The notes under the pieces were generated by a model, which was given only the letters and a program-made list of their open reading frames with translations, ran no database searches and had not been told where the DNA came from. A program made the translations under genes and the position numbers. From NCBI RefSeq assembly GCF_034427455.1, contig NZ_JAXQNN010000002.1:558001-622000 (forward strand): a DNA stretch of 64,000 nucleotides. The letters are read 5' to 3'. The stretch comes from Jeotgalibacillus haloalkalitolerans (GTDB lineage Bacteria > Bacillota > Bacilli > Bacillales > Jeotgalibacillaceae). Below, one piece after another: positions 9,442 to 18,662 of the stretch (its first letter is position 1; the number at the start of each line of letters is the position of its first letter).

Positions 9442-9855
9442 TTAGCGCCTTCCTTGCAGCATATTATCAGGCAACAATTGGAATATCTGTTCCATGAGTT
9501 CTATAAAAACCGGAAAAGCGATGGTTAAAATCAGCAGTTTGCCTGTCCATTCAATCACCATGGCTAAAAGAGGCTGTTCAAGCTGCTTGACAAGGTGAAT
9601 ACAGATTTCTGACACAAATGCGATCACGAGAACTTTTAACAATACAAGCGAATACTGCTGAAGCCCGGGTACATATCCTGTTATTTGAGTGAGCATGAGT
9701 GATGCTTCTTTTATCCTCGTGATCAGCTCGTTCACAAGGTACACACTGCCACAGAATGCAAGCATCATGGCAATGTGCGGCGATCTTTCTTTTAACAGTA
9801 ATGCTAAAAAACCGATCACAAAGCAAATACCGGCTGTAACGAGTAACTCTTCCAT
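9442..9855 (-). CDS. spoIIIAD: Stage III sporulation protein AD
   Basis: 137-residue protein with four hydrophobic segments (first at about 6-22), homologous in topology to a paired SpoIIIAC-like repeat. Conserved features include SPHIAMMLAFCGSVYLV and KVLVIAFVSEICIHL. Member of the integral-membrane part of the SpoIIIA complex. The ATG at 9855 has AAGGAG five bases upstream and is preferred to the GTG one codon before. Confidence 0.92.
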   Translation of the reverse strand: MEELLVTAGICFVIGFLALLLKERSPHIAMMLAFCGSVYLVNELITRIKEASLMLTQITGYVPGLQQYSLVLLKVLVIAFVSEICIHLVKQLEQPLLAMVIEWTGKLLILTIAFPVFIELMEQIFQLLPDNMLQGRR

Positions 9856-9864
9856 CACAGCTCC

Positions 9865-10071
9865 TTATTCATAAAACATAAGGATTGATCTGACTGCTTC
9901 AAAAAAATCGCCAAGTGCCTGAATAACAATATAAAGCACATACATCGCCCCAAAAAATGCAAGCCACTGGGCATAATCTTTTTTCCCGGCCTGTTCCAGT
10001 ACTGTGTACAAAAATGCAACTGCAAGTCCAATTCCGGCAATTTTAAAAAGCGTTTCCCCATCTATATACAC
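9865..10071 (-). CDS. spoIIIAC: Stage III sporulation protein AC
   Basis: 68 residues with two membrane helices (about 10-25 and 35-52), as in B. subtilis. The segment IAGIGLAVAFLYTVLEQAGKKDYAQW is highly typical. Starts with GTG at 10071, seven bases after AGGAGAG. Part of the membrane base of the SpoIIIA channel together with AD and AE. Confidence 0.93.
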   Translation of the reverse strand: MYIDGETLFKIAGIGLAVAFLYTVLEQAGKKDYAQWLAFFGAMYVLYIVIQALGDFFEAVRSILMFYE

Positions 10072-10089
10072 CCGCGATCTCTCCTGGTT

Positions 10090-10596
10090 TCAAATAAGCA
10101 GCAGAACTGCGATCAATCCGGTCATAAATCCAATGGTCCTGTAGATTTTCACAAACTTACTTTCAAACTCGAGCGCTTCTTCATACCTCGTCTGGATACC
10201 CGCGATAATAAACGAAAGTTCTTTTTCGACTGAATCAATATGAATGTTTCTGAATGCATCACTGATTTTTACCAGCCAGTTCAGATCCTCTTTTTTTAAG
10301 CAGTTAAATGACTGATGATTAATCACGGTCTGTTTCCAGGCATGATGAAACGGTGAGGTGGCCAGTTCAGCTTCGACCTGCTTAAAGAAATCTGTCAGTA
10401 ATGAAGATGTTTGACATTGTACGCTGATCATTTCAGTAATAGACGTCCTGCGGTCAGCTACTTCCCTTTCCATCCATTTACTGAAGCGGAGACATTCCAG
10501 CAGAAGCTTTCTTCTTTTAATTAATAATGACGCTCTTCTCATGCCCTCTAATGTGAAACTCAGAATAATACAAACTGCACCGAATGAATAAGTCAT
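10090..10596 (-). CDS. spoIIIAB: Stage III sporulation protein AB
   Basis: 168 residues with a membrane helix at each end (about 5-20 and 150-167) and a helical middle domain that resembles type II secretion GspF proteins. Contains the family-typical RASLLIKRRKLLLECLRFSKWMEREV-like helix and LSFIIAGIQTRYEEALE. The ATG overlaps the spoIIIAA stop by 4 bases (ATGA), so the two are coupled. Probable partner of the ATPase SpoIIIAA. Confidence 0.92.
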   Translation of the reverse strand: MTYSFGAVCIILSFTLEGMRRASLLIKRRKLLLECLRFSKWMEREVADRRTSITEMISVQCQTSSLLTDFFKQVEAELATSPFHHAWKQTVINHQSFNCLKKEDLNWLVKISDAFRNIHIDSVEKELSFIIAGIQTRYEEALEFESKFVKIYRTIGFMTGLIAVLLLI

Positions 10597-11465
10597 CCGG
10601 CATCAATTTTGTAATTCAGTCCTGTGCATCTGATCAAATACAAATCATCCCTGGCTAAAAGAGAAGACAGTTCCTTTTTTTCTCTTAATTCTTCTGCTGT
10701 GTCAGCGTGAGCAGTAACCATCATCTTAATTCCTGCAGATATGACCTCCTCTACTGCTAAGGCATCAGCAACGCCACCGATTTCATCAACTGCGATGGTG
10801 TCAGGAGACATTGATCTCAGCATCATTTTCATTCCGCGGGTTTTAGGACACTTGTCCAGGACGTCAATGTTCTGTCCGAAAGTCAGCTGTGGAATCCCTT
10901 TGTAACAGGCTGCGATTTCTGAGCGCTCATCAATTAATGATACAGTTTTGGATGGTATGGACTGATATCCTTCTGATACAAAACGGACAGCATCCCTGAT
11001 AAAGGTTGTCTTACCGCTCCCTGGCGGTCCATAAATTAATATGTGGGGCCATTTTTTTTGATTCCGCTGCCACAGGTCAATCATCAATTCATTCGAACAT
11101 CCTACAAATTCACGGGCAATACGGATTGAAAATGATGTAATATACTTAAACGTCGGGATCTGGTTTAAGCTTTCAGTCATCTCCCCGGCTACGCCAATCC
11201 GGTGTCCGCCTTTAACGGTTATAAATCCTTCTGACAGCTCTTTTGCAATTGAATAAACTGAATGATCGGAAACTCTCTCAAGGAGACTGTGACAATCTTC
11301 ATCAGTTGGACTATAACGGAGCGTTCTCTGACCTGCTTTAGTTTTTAACACGACTTGTCTGCCCTTTCTGATCCTGATTTCATTGACAGATTCTATCTCG
11401 GGACCGGCTGATTCAATGATTGCCTCTGTTAAACGATCCGGAAGGAATGAGAATATCGTATGCAT
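10593..11465 (-). CDS. spoIIIAA: Stage III sporulation protein AA (ATPase)
   Basis: 290-residue secretion-type ATPase that powers the mother-cell to forespore channel needed for sigma-G activity. Walker A is GPPGSGKTTFIRD near residue 145; Walker B IAVDEIGG near 210; an arginine-rich LIDERSEIAACY segment lies between. First gene of the eight-gene spoIIIA operon, ATG after AAGGAG. The operon is expressed from a sigma-E promoter in the mother cell in relatives. Confidence 0.95.
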   Translation of the reverse strand: MHTIFSFLPDRLTEAIIESAGPEIESVNEIRIRKGRQVVLKTKAGQRTLRYSPTDEDCHSLLERVSDHSVYSIAKELSEGFITVKGGHRIGVAGEMTESLNQIPTFKYITSFSIRIAREFVGCSNELMIDLWQRNQKKWPHILIYGPPGSGKTTFIRDAVRFVSEGYQSIPSKTVSLIDERSEIAACYKGIPQLTFGQNIDVLDKCPKTRGMKMMLRSMSPDTIAVDEIGGVADALAVEEVISAGIKMMVTAHADTAEELREKKELSSLLARDDLYLIRCTGLNYKIDAG

Positions 11466-11477
11466 GAAGGTCTCCTT

Positions 11478-11521
11478 CGTGTTTTACGACTATCATATTG
11501 AGCCGGGAGGGACTTTATGCG
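11478..11521 (-). promoter_or_regulatory. Possible sigma-E promoter of spoIIIA
   Basis: On the minus strand GCATAAA and, 13 bases on, CAATATGAT resemble the sigma-E -35 (ATA-type) and -10 (CATACAAT-type) elements about 20 bases before the spoIIIAA ribosome site. The match is loose; position and known operon regulation support it more than sequence does. Confidence 0.3.
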
Positions 11522-11638
11522 GAATAAAAATGAGGATTGAACGATTATATTACTTTCCTAACCGTTTCGCTGCACTAAAATTGCATTATAAAATTCATTT
11601 TTATGAAACTGTATAATTTGCCTCACGGGTTGCGCAAT

Positions 11639-11672
11639 AAAAAAACTGCCCTTTTTAAAAGGGCAGTCTGTT
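11639..11672 (-). terminator. Terminator after efp
   Basis: Stem ACTGCCC/GGGCAGT around TTTTTAAAA with a seven-base T run on the minus strand, 6 bases beyond the efp stop. Confidence 0.88.
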
Positions 11673-11677
11673 TATGA

Positions 11678-12238
11678 TTATTGTACGCGGGATACATAAG
11701 TTCCATCTGTTGTATTGATGACCAGCTTATCTCCTTCATTGACAAAGAAAGGAACGTTTACAGTTAAACCTGTTTCAACTGTTGCAGGCTTAGATCCGCC
11801 GCTTGACGTATCACCTTTGATACCCGGCTCTGTTTCAGTCACTTCAAGTTCTACCGTATTAGGCAGCTCAAGACCTAACGTCTCAGCCTGATACATCATG
11901 ATCTGTACTTCCATATTTTCTTTCAGGAATTTTAATTCATATTCGATCTGTGCAGCTGGAAGTTCGATTTGTTCATAGGATTCATTATCCATGAATACAT
12001 GCATATCTCCATTTGCATAAAGGTACTGCATACGCTTGTTATCAATCTGTGCTTTCGCAACCTTTTCCCCTGCTCTGAATGTTTTTTCCTGTACCGCTCC
12101 TGTACGCAGGTTACGCAGTTTTGAGCGTACGAATGCAGCACCCTTACCCGGCTTTACGTGCTGGAAGTCCATGACTCTCCAGATACCGCCATCTACTTCT
12201 ATTGTTAGACCTGTTTTAAAATCATTCACTGAAATCAT
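11678..12238 (-). CDS. efp: Translation elongation factor P
   Basis: 186-residue three-domain beta-barrel protein that rescues ribosomes stalled at polyproline. The KOW-like first domain has the modified-residue loop [11 protein letters not shown] near residue 32; Lys in this loop carries the modification in Bacillus. The second and third OB domains include [12 protein letters not shown] and [19 protein letters not shown]. Standard length. ATG preceded by GGAGG; followed by its own terminator. Confidence 0.97.
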   Translation of the reverse strand: MISVNDFKTGLTIEVDGGIWRVMDFQHVKPGKGAAFVRSKLRNLRTGAVQEKTFRAGEKVAKAQIDNKRMQYLYANGDMHVFMDNESYEQIELPAAQIEYELKFLKENMEVQIMMYQAETLGLELPNTVELEVTETEPGIKGDTSSGGSKPATVETGLTVNVPFFVNEGDKLVINTTDGTYVSRVQ

Positions 12239-12339
12239 TTGTATTCCTCCGTTTTCTTGGAAATGTCTCTGATTACCGCTAGTAATTGTATAGACTTTTC
12301 GGTAAAAAGTAAACGTTAATTTATGTGATCCTACATATT

Positions 12340-13398
12340 TTAAAGGATAATCAGATCTTTTGTCGAGTGAGTCAATGTTTCATTGCCATTTTCAGTAATG
12401 ACTGTGTCATCTTCAATTCTGACTCCTCCGATTCCCGGAAGGTAGATCCCCGGTTCAACCGTCACAACCATATTTGTTTCCAGTTTTGTTTCTGAACGGA
12501 ACGACAAGCCTGGTCCTTCGTGTACTTCCATACCGAGTCCGTGACCGAGTGAATGTCCAAAATAATCCCCGTATCCTTTAGATGCGATATAGTCACGCGC
12601 AATGGCGTCAGCCTCTTTACCAGTCAGTCCCGGTTTAATTTCATCCATTGCTTTTAACTGTGCATCAAGCGTTACCTGATAAATTTCCTTCAGTTTTTCA
12701 TCCGGCTCACCAACCGCTAAAGTTCTTGTCATATCAGATGCATACCCTTTGTGCAGCGCACCGTAATCGAGTGTGACAAAGTCGCCTTTTTCAATCGTTT
12801 TATTGCTTGCCACACCGTGCGGAAGTGCAGAACGCACACCGCTTGCCACAATAATATCAAATGATGAGGAGACTGCCCCTGCATTTCTCATAAAGAACTC
12901 AAGTTCATTTGATACTTCAATTTCTGTTCTGCCTGGCTGAATGAAATCAAGAATATGCTTGAATGCTGCGTCAGCAATGTCAGCTGCTTCTTTTATAATC
13001 TTAATTTCATCCGGTGATTTAATTAATCTCAGTTTTTCAACAGTACCTGATAGCGGGATCAGCTCTGCTTTGATGTGCTCTTCATATTGTTTATATGTAC
13101 TTAATACAAGATGGTCTGATTCAATCCCCAGCTTTTTAATGCTGAGTTTTTCACACTGATCAGCAATTTCTTTAGTTATTGGCGCTTTGTGAGTGACAAC
13201 TTCATAGCCCTCAGCCTGTTTCTCCGCCTGTTCTGTATATCTGAAGTCCGTGATAAATACAGCTTTATCTGCTGAAATTAACACTGCTCCCGCAGATCCT
13301 GTAAAGTTTGTCATGTACCTGCGATTATAAGGACTCGTAATCAGTATACCGTCAGCTTTACCGGCAATCTCTTTTCTTAACTTTTCAATTTTACTCAT
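12340..13398 (-). CDS. yqhT: M24 family Xaa-Pro dipeptidase/aminopeptidase
   Basis: Cytoplasmic metallopeptidase of 352 residues that removes N-terminal residues before proline. N-terminal creatinase-like domain (1-125), then the pita-bread catalytic domain with the metal ligands in [30 protein letters not shown], and [18 protein letters not shown]. The ATG at 13398 has AAAGGGGA upstream and overlaps the aroQ end by 8 bases. Same order (aroQ-pepQ-like-efp) as B. subtilis yqhS-yqhT-efp. Confidence 0.93.
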   Translation of the reverse strand: MSKIEKLRKEIAGKADGILITSPYNRRYMTNFTGSAGAVLISADKAVFITDFRYTEQAEKQAEGYEVVTHKAPITKEIADQCEKLSIKKLGIESDHLVLSTYKQYEEHIKAELIPLSGTVEKLRLIKSPDEIKIIKEAADIADAAFKHILDFIQPGRTEIEVSNELEFFMRNAGAVSSSFDIIVASGVRSALPHGVASNKTIEKGDFVTLDYGALHKGYASDMTRTLAVGEPDEKLKEIYQVTLDAQLKAMDEIKPGLTGKEADAIARDYIASKGYGDYFGHSLGHGLGMEVHEGPGLSFRSETKLETNMVVTVEPGIYLPGIGGVRIEDDTVITENGNETLTHSTKDLIIL

Positions 13399-13843
13399 GA
13401 TCATTCCCCTTTGTATGTTTGATAAGAGCATTTAAAGCCATTTCGTATCCATAAACGCCGAATCCGGCAATTTGCCCAATCGCTTCAGCTGCAATCATTG
13501 ACTGATGGCGAAAAGGCTCGCGCGCATGGATATTTGATAAATGAACCTCTACTACAGGTACCGAGATCGATGCCACAGCGTCTCTTAAGGCGATGCTTGT
13601 ATGTGTATAGGCCGCGGGGTTAAAAACCACACCTTTAAAATGCTGATCTTCCGCATCATGCAGCGCTTCAATTAATTCGCCTTCATGATTCGACTGTCTG
13701 GCAATCAAAGCAAACCCCTGCTTTTCAGCGATTGATATCAGCTTGTTTTCAATTGATTCAAGTGTATCAGTCCCATAGATCTCAGGCTCTCTTTTACCCA
13801 GCCTGTTCAGATTTGGGCCGTTCAGCATTAAAATCCTCTCCAC
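13391..13843 (-). CDS. aroQ: 3-dehydroquinate dehydratase, type II
   Basis: Third step of the shikimate pathway. 150 residues, usual size for the dodecameric type II enzyme. LNGPNLNRLGKREPEIYG carries the active-site Arg/Tyr loop; RQSNHEGELIEALHDA, FNPAAYTHTSIALRD and EVHLSNIHAREPFRHQS hold the catalytic His and substrate-binding residues. Start is a GTG at 13843, nine bases after AGAGGAG, giving the family's N-terminus. Confidence 0.95.
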   Translation of the reverse strand: MERILMLNGPNLNRLGKREPEIYGTDTLESIENKLISIAEKQGFALIARQSNHEGELIEALHDAEDQHFKGVVFNPAAYTHTSIALRDAVASISVPVVEVHLSNIHAREPFRHQSMIAAEAIGQIAGFGVYGYEMALNALIKHTKGNDHE

Positions 13844-13903
13844 AGCAGTTCACTCCTCTACCTTTTACTTCGTCACACAAATAAATTGTAACACAACTAC
13901 CCT

Positions 13904-14365
13904 TCATTTTTCCGGCTGATTCACTTTATAAGGTTCTTCATAAGAAATTGAATATCCCGTAAACAGACCATATAAAATAAACAGTGAAAAAAGGGATACA
14001 ATTGTCCTTGTTTTAAGTACTGCAGGATCAATACGCCATTCAAAAAACCAGCCTGCGAGCAGCAGTGCCCCGAGTACAAATAAACCTGACAGTATACCCG
14101 GAAAAACGGTATGACTGTTTTTAAACAGCACATAATAAATGAGTGCCCAAAGCACTGAACAGCAAAGTATAATCACGAAAAAAATTATTTCACTGAGCCA
14201 GCCTTTTTGAAAATCAGCAGCAATGAAAGAAAAACCCGGTTTTAACAGCTCTTTTTCAATAAAATGAAAAAACACATAAATACGGTACAGGCTATAGAAA
14301 AGAAAAGCACCGGCGATTGAAGTGTAGATGGCTAACGGGATTCTTTTAATTGTAGGAAACTCCAT
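13904..14365 (-). CDS. yqhR: YqhR-type membrane protein
   Basis: 153 residues with four hydrophobic helices (about residues 9-27, 50-72, 83-105, 115-132). No catalytic motif is visible and the function is unknown. Identified by position between aroQ and the divergent yqhQ, as in B. subtilis. ATG at 14365 chosen because AAGGAG lies eight bases upstream; an in-frame ATG nine codons earlier has none. Confidence 0.8.
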   Translation of the reverse strand: MEFPTIKRIPLAIYTSIAGAFLFYSLYRIYVFFHFIEKELLKPGFSFIAADFQKGWLSEIIFFVIILCCSVLWALIYYVLFKNSHTVFPGILSGLFVLGALLLAGWFFEWRIDPAVLKTRTIVSLFSLFILYGLFTGYSISYEEPYKVNQPEK

Positions 14366-14536
14366 ATTAACCGCTCCTTTTTTATCACCCATTATGCCAC
14401 TGAATTAAATACGTTATTCCATGCGTCCGATAGTAGAAGATTGACTGATTTTTTAGTAAACTGGTATTACCTACTCATAATCAGCTGGAGCTGAATGACT
14501 GAAAACTAGGAATGTAAGGAATAGGCTGGTGTAAAA

Positions 14537-15481
14537 ATGAAAAATCAAAAACCCGCATATGGCGGACAGGCTGTAATGGAGGGTGTCATGTTTGGCGGTA
14601 AACGGCACACCGTTACTGCAATTAGGAGAAAAGATGATTCAATAGAATATTTCGATCTCCCAAGAAAACAGAACCCTACTTTTCAGAAACTGAAAAAAGT
14701 TCCTTTCTTAAGAGGAATTATTGCATTGATCGAAGCAAGCGCAAATGGAACACAGCACCTGAATTTCTCAAGTGAAAGATATGATGTACTACCTGAAGAA
14801 GATGAAAAAGTACAGCAGGAACAAAAATCTTCCAAGCTCGAAATGGTATTCGGTATCGCCGCAATTGGTGTTCTATCCTTCTTGTTCGGGAAATTTGTCT
14901 TTACTTTAATTCCTGTTTTCCTTGCAGAACTTTTTCGTTTTGCTGTACCGGGGGATGTTGGACAGGTCATGCTTGAGAGTGTATTCAAAGTGATTTTGCT
15001 GCTGGCATACATTTACTTTATATCACTGACCCCTTTGATTAAAAGAGTGTTTCAATATCACGGGGCTGAGCATAAAGTAATCAACGCTTATGAGAACAAC
15101 TTACCGTTAACTGTGGAAAATGTGCAGTCCCAATCAAGACTTCATTACCGCTGTGGTTCAAGTTTTATTTTGTTCACTGTTATTGTCGGGATGTTTGTTT
15201 ATTTGCTGGTACCGACTGAACCTTTAACCGCACGGATCTTAAACCGGATTGCGCTGATACCTGTTGTACTTGGTATTTCCTTTGAGGTACTTCAGATCAC
15301 TAACAAGGTTCGTGATATCCCTGTATTGAAATTCCTTGGTTACCCGGGGCTCTGGCTTCAGTTACTGACAACAAAAGAACCGAAAGATGACCAGGTCGAA
15401 GTAGCGATCGCTTCATTCAATAAGATGCTTGAAATGGAAGAAGAGGCTGAAAAAGGTTTAAAAAAAGCTGCACTTGTCTAA
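14537..15481 (+). CDS. yqhQ: DUF1385 family membrane protein YqhQ
   Basis: 314 residues. N-terminal PAYGGQAVMEGVMFGGK is the family hallmark, followed by two hydrophobic segments (about 107-140 and 150-170), the conserved FQYHGAEHKVINAYEN with possible metal ligands, and RCGSSFILF; the C-terminal third is again hydrophobic. The biochemical function is not established. Divergent from yqhR; yqhP follows 35 bases downstream. Confidence 0.9.
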   Translation: MKNQKPAYGGQAVMEGVMFGGKRHTVTAIRRKDDSIEYFDLPRKQNPTFQKLKKVPFLRGIIALIEASANGTQHLNFSSERYDVLPEEDEKVQQEQKSSKLEMVFGIAAIGVLSFLFGKFVFTLIPVFLAELFRFAVPGDVGQVMLESVFKVILLLAYIYFISLTPLIKRVFQYHGAEHKVINAYENNLPLTVENVQSQSRLHYRCGSSFILFTVIVGMFVYLLVPTEPLTARILNRIALIPVVLGISFEVLQITNKVRDIPVLKFLGYPGLWLQLLTTKEPKDDQVEVAIASFNKMLEMEEEAEKGLKKAALV

Positions 15482-15516
15482 ACTAATAAAAAGGTTTGCT
15501 GCGGGAGGTGGCTGCA

Positions 15517-15897
15517 TTGAATGTTAAAAATATCGTTTTCTATGCCGTTATTGGTCTTGGAGCGCTTGGATTAATATCAATGATTTTATTTGAACCCGGT
15601 TCACTGCTCAGAACGATCCTGACTTACGCACTGCTCGCCGCTGCGATTTATGGTATTTACCGCTTTGTGATTTCACGCAGAGGCAATAGTCAGGAAAACA
15701 ATGCATATAAGAAAGCTGTCCGTCAGTCTAAAAAGAAATATCAGCCTGCTAAACAGGCAAAATCTTCAAAGGTCAGAAAGATTCAGCCCGCTCAAAGAAA
15801 ACCGGCCAAAAAAGCCAGTGCAGCCAGATTGAATGGGCCGAAGCTGACTGTGATTGAAGGCAAAAAAGGTAAAAAGAAAAAGCGCATGACACTTTAA
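15517..15897 (+). CDS. yqhP: YqhP/SA1362-type membrane-anchored basic protein
   Basis: 126 residues: two closely spaced membrane segments (about 5-22 and 30-47) and a very basic cytoplasmic tail rich in Lys, Arg, Gln and Pro (KKYQPAKQAKSSKVRKIQ). Function unknown; the tail might bind nucleic acid or membrane lipids. I place the start at TTG 15517, six bases after GGGAGGTG. Same place and topology as B. subtilis yqhP. Confidence 0.75.
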   Translation: MNVKNIVFYAVIGLGALGLISMILFEPGSLLRTILTYALLAAAIYGIYRFVISRRGNSQENNAYKKAVRQSKKKYQPAKQAKSSKVRKIQPAQRKPAKKASAARLNGPKLTVIEGKKGKKKKRMTL

Positions 15898-15898
15898 G

Positions 15899-15922
15899 CA
15901 CCTGAGCAATCAGGTGTTTTTA
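15899..15922 (+). terminator. Terminator after yqhP
   Basis: Stem CACCTGA/TCAGGTG followed by TTTTTATTTTT, immediately after the yqhP stop. Confidence 0.8.
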
Positions 15923-15935
15923 TTTTTAACAACAA

Positions 15936-15964
15936 TTTAGGCCCGGACATTGTCCGGGCCTAAA
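15936..15964 (-). terminator. Palindrome after nrdJ, probable terminator
   Basis: Near-perfect inverted repeat TTTAGGCCCGGACA/TGTCCGGGCCTAAA with a 1-base loop, 8 bases beyond the nrdJ stop. The T run after it on the minus strand is weak (TTGTTGTT). Confidence 0.6.
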
Positions 15965-15972
15965 TCAATACA

Positions 15973-18537
15973 TTACAATCCGCATTTCAACTGTGCGTTA
16001 CAGTTTGTACATGTGTTACAGCCGCCGATCTCCTTAACTGTTCCTTTACGGCAGACAGGGCATGTATTCCCTATTTCTGAACCGATTGTGACGTTTGTTG
16101 AGCGCAGATCCTGAATCGTATCAATCAACACAACATTCTGCTTTTCTCTCGGCTTTTCTTCTTTGTTTTCCTCAGCCTTTAATGTCAGCACCTGGCTGTC
16201 ACGGCTTCCGTCAACATATACTGTTCCGCCTTTTGCTCCACCACGGTACAGTCTCTCATATACGCTTTCAACCTGTTCAACTGAATAGCCTTTTGGCGCA
16301 TTTACAGTTTTGGAAATTGAACTGTCAATCCATCTCTGAATGACACACTGGGTATCAGCATGTGCTTCAGGTGCAAGCTCCATTGCTGTTACGAAGAATG
16401 AAGGCAGCTCATCTTCTTCAGTTTTATTATTCAATTCAAGATATTCTTTAACAATATCCGCTTTTACTTCAATAAATTTACCAAGGCGGCCACTTCTGTA
16501 ATATGTGTAAGAGAAGTAAGGTTCAAGACCGGTTGCAACACCAACCATTGTACCCGTACTGCCTGTTGGCGCGACAGTCAGTAAGTGTGAATTACGGATG
16601 CCGCTTTCAAGAATCGCCTGTCTTACATGTTCAGGCATTTTTTTCATATAGCCTGAATGAATAAATGCTTCTCTCAGACGCTTCGTCTCTTCCTCTGTTT
16701 CACCTTCAAGGAACGGGAATGAACCACGCTCTTTTGACAGTTCAACTGACGTTTCATAAGCAGTTACTGCGATTGTTTCAAATATTTGATCTACTAATTG
16801 ATTTCCCTCTTCTGAACCGTATTCTTTTTCACAATAAATCAGAAGATCTGCAAGACCCATTACACCAAGACCTACACGACGCTCCCCAAGCGCCTGTTTC
16901 TTATTCTCTTCAAGAAAATAAGGTGTAGCATCAATGACGTTGTCCTGCATTCTTACACCTGTTGCAACTGTTTCTCTCAGCTTGTCAAAACGCACTGTTT
17001 TGTTTTTCTTATCTGCAAACTCTGCAAGGTTAACAGCAGCAAGGTTACAGACGGAAAATGGTGCAAGTGGTTGTTCTCCACACGGATTTGTAGCTACAAC
17101 CTGCTGGCCGTATGCTTTTGCATTTGTCATGTCGTTCGCATTATCAATAAAGAAAATGCCTGGCTCTGCAGAATAAGTTGCACAGATATTGATCAGGTTC
17201 CAAAGCTCTTTTGCCTTGATTGTGCGATATGTTCTGACTTTATTGCCCTGTGCTTCCCACTTCCGCACATCCCCGATTTCATGCCACTCTGAATTATAAC
17301 GGGCCATTTCTTCTTTAGAGTACGCTTCTACATGCGGGAATCTCAGTGCATAGTCCTGATCCTCATCCACAGCTTTCATAAAGTCATCCGTCAGACAGAC
17401 AGAAATATTTGCACCAGTCAGGAATTCCGGGTTGTGAACGGAGTAGTTACCGCCTTCTGCAAGTTTCTGCTTCGCGTCATCAATAATTTCCTGATTAAAT
17501 CCACCATAGCCTTCAATACTTTCGTAGTTGACTATGCTTTGGTACATCGCAGCTTCCTGCTCAGTCAGCGGCGTGAACTTAAGCTTTTCCTGTGCAATTT
17601 TCTTAATAAAGTCGTCGTTTGTTGTTTCAAGCAGGAATCTCAAAATTCTTGGATTCTGCATTTTAGAAATAATAAATTCAATAATATCGGGGTGCCAATC
17701 TGAGAGCATAATCATTTGTGCACCACGTCTTGAACCACCCTGTTCAACAAGATGAGTCAGCTTTGCAATATCATCAAGCCATGATACAGAACCTGATGAT
17801 TTACCATTTACACCTCTTGCAAGCGTATTTCTTGGTCTCAGTGTAGAACCGTTTGTTCCAACGCCGCCGCCGCGGCTCATGATCTCCATGACCTGCTTAC
17901 GGTGATCTGATATACCTTCTCTTGAGTCCTGTATAAACGGCATTACGTAACAGTTGAAGAACGTCACATCCGTTTTTGCACCTGCTCCGTATAATACGCG
18001 GCCGGCCGGTACAAATCGCATACTTGAAAGTTCCTGATAAAATTTTTCAGTCCATTCTTTCTGCAAATCAGCTGTTTTTTCGACAGATGCAAGGCCTGTG
18101 GCATTTCTGCGTGCAATCTGCTCATAGTAAACTTCAAGCGGCTTTTCGATGACATCAAGTGATCTCACAACAATGCCTGATTCAATTTCTTTTGGTGTAT
18201 CCAGTGAATTTTTGAACTCATCTTCCACCTGTACTGAAGCGACACCTTTTTCCCAGTCAATTTCTTTGATAAAGCCAAGACCGCGTGCCGGAAATTTGGG
18301 ATCTTCCCTGATCGTCAATACGACAAAATCCCCTTCACTTAATGTTTTCTTTTCAGTGTCCTTGAACGCATAACGGTCGAGCATAACAAGCCTTGATACA
18401 CCTTTATGCGTCAAAGTCATGTCTTCTGTGATCGGATGAACCACCTCGAACGACTGAATGTCCTCATTTAGTTTTTCTTTATTTAATGCTGGCGCTGAAG
18501 CTGATACCTGGGCCACTTCCATTTCCCCTTTCGACAT
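15973..18537 (-). CDS. nrdJ: Adenosylcobalamin-dependent (class II) ribonucleotide reductase
   Basis: Reduces ribonucleotides to deoxyribonucleotides using B12 to make the thiyl radical, with or without oxygen. 854 residues. Visible signatures: FNCYVMPFIQDSREGI, MSRGGGVGTNGSTLRPRN, the catalytic loop NPCGEQPLAPFSVCNLAAVNL with Asn, Cys and Glu, and PTGSTGTMVGVATGLEPYF. The C-terminus has a CPVC-CNTCTNC cysteine cluster like a zinc ribbon plus a final KCGL, likely the redox tail. It sits where B. subtilis has mntR-lipM. Two NrdR boxes cover its promoter; no cobalamin riboswitch is visible. Confidence 0.95.
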   Translation of the reverse strand: MSKGEMEVAQVSASAPALNKEKLNEDIQSFEVVHPITEDMTLTHKGVSRLVMLDRYAFKDTEKKTLSEGDFVVLTIREDPKFPARGLGFIKEIDWEKGVASVQVEDEFKNSLDTPKEIESGIVVRSLDVIEKPLEVYYEQIARRNATGLASVEKTADLQKEWTEKFYQELSSMRFVPAGRVLYGAGAKTDVTFFNCYVMPFIQDSREGISDHRKQVMEIMSRGGGVGTNGSTLRPRNTLARGVNGKSSGSVSWLDDIAKLTHLVEQGGSRRGAQMIMLSDWHPDIIEFIISKMQNPRILRFLLETTNDDFIKKIAQEKLKFTPLTEQEAAMYQSIVNYESIEGYGGFNQEIIDDAKQKLAEGGNYSVHNPEFLTGANISVCLTDDFMKAVDEDQDYALRFPHVEAYSKEEMARYNSEWHEIGDVRKWEAQGNKVRTYRTIKAKELWNLINICATYSAEPGIFFIDNANDMTNAKAYGQQVVATNPCGEQPLAPFSVCNLAAVNLAEFADKKNKTVRFDKLRETVATGVRMQDNVIDATPYFLEENKKQALGERRVGLGVMGLADLLIYCEKEYGSEEGNQLVDQIFETIAVTAYETSVELSKERGSFPFLEGETEEETKRLREAFIHSGYMKKMPEHVRQAILESGIRNSHLLTVAPTGSTGTMVGVATGLEPYFSYTYYRSGRLGKFIEVKADIVKEYLELNNKTEEDELPSFFVTAMELAPEAHADTQCVIQRWIDSSISKTVNAPKGYSVEQVESVYERLYRGGAKGGTVYVDGSRDSQVLTLKAEENKEEKPREKQNVVLIDTIQDLRSTNVTIGSEIGNTCPVCRKGTVKEIGGCNTCTNCNAQLKCGL

Positions 18538-18590
18538 ATATCTTTAATAAACAGCACGTTAAGAACTTAACTACTGTATGTATTACCAAT

Positions 18591-18619
18591 AATATAAACC
18601 CTCAAACCAAAAAACACAA
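18591..18619 (-). promoter_or_regulatory. Sigma-A promoter of nrdJ
   Basis: Minus strand: -35 TTGTGT (18619-18614), spacer of exactly 17, -10 TATATT (18596-18591). The -35 lies inside the first NrdR box. About 50 bases of leader follow before the nrdJ start. Confidence 0.65.
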
Positions 18620-18629
18620 CATATTGTGT
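18614..18629. promoter_or_regulatory. NrdR box 1
   Basis: ACACAACATATTGTGT, a 16-base palindrome that matches the NrdR consensus (ACACWATATATWGTGT type) at nearly every position. It overlaps the nrdJ -35, the expected position for repression when deoxynucleotides are plentiful. Confidence 0.8.
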
Positions 18630-18646
18630 TCGGGTTTTTTAAACCC

Positions 18647-18662
18647 ATACAATATATAGTTT
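18647..18662. promoter_or_regulatory. NrdR box 2
   Basis: ATACAATATATAGTTT, a weaker NrdR box whose start is 33 bp from that of box 1, about three helical turns. Between the boxes is GGGTTT-TTT-AAACCC, a small perfect inverted repeat. Confidence 0.7.
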
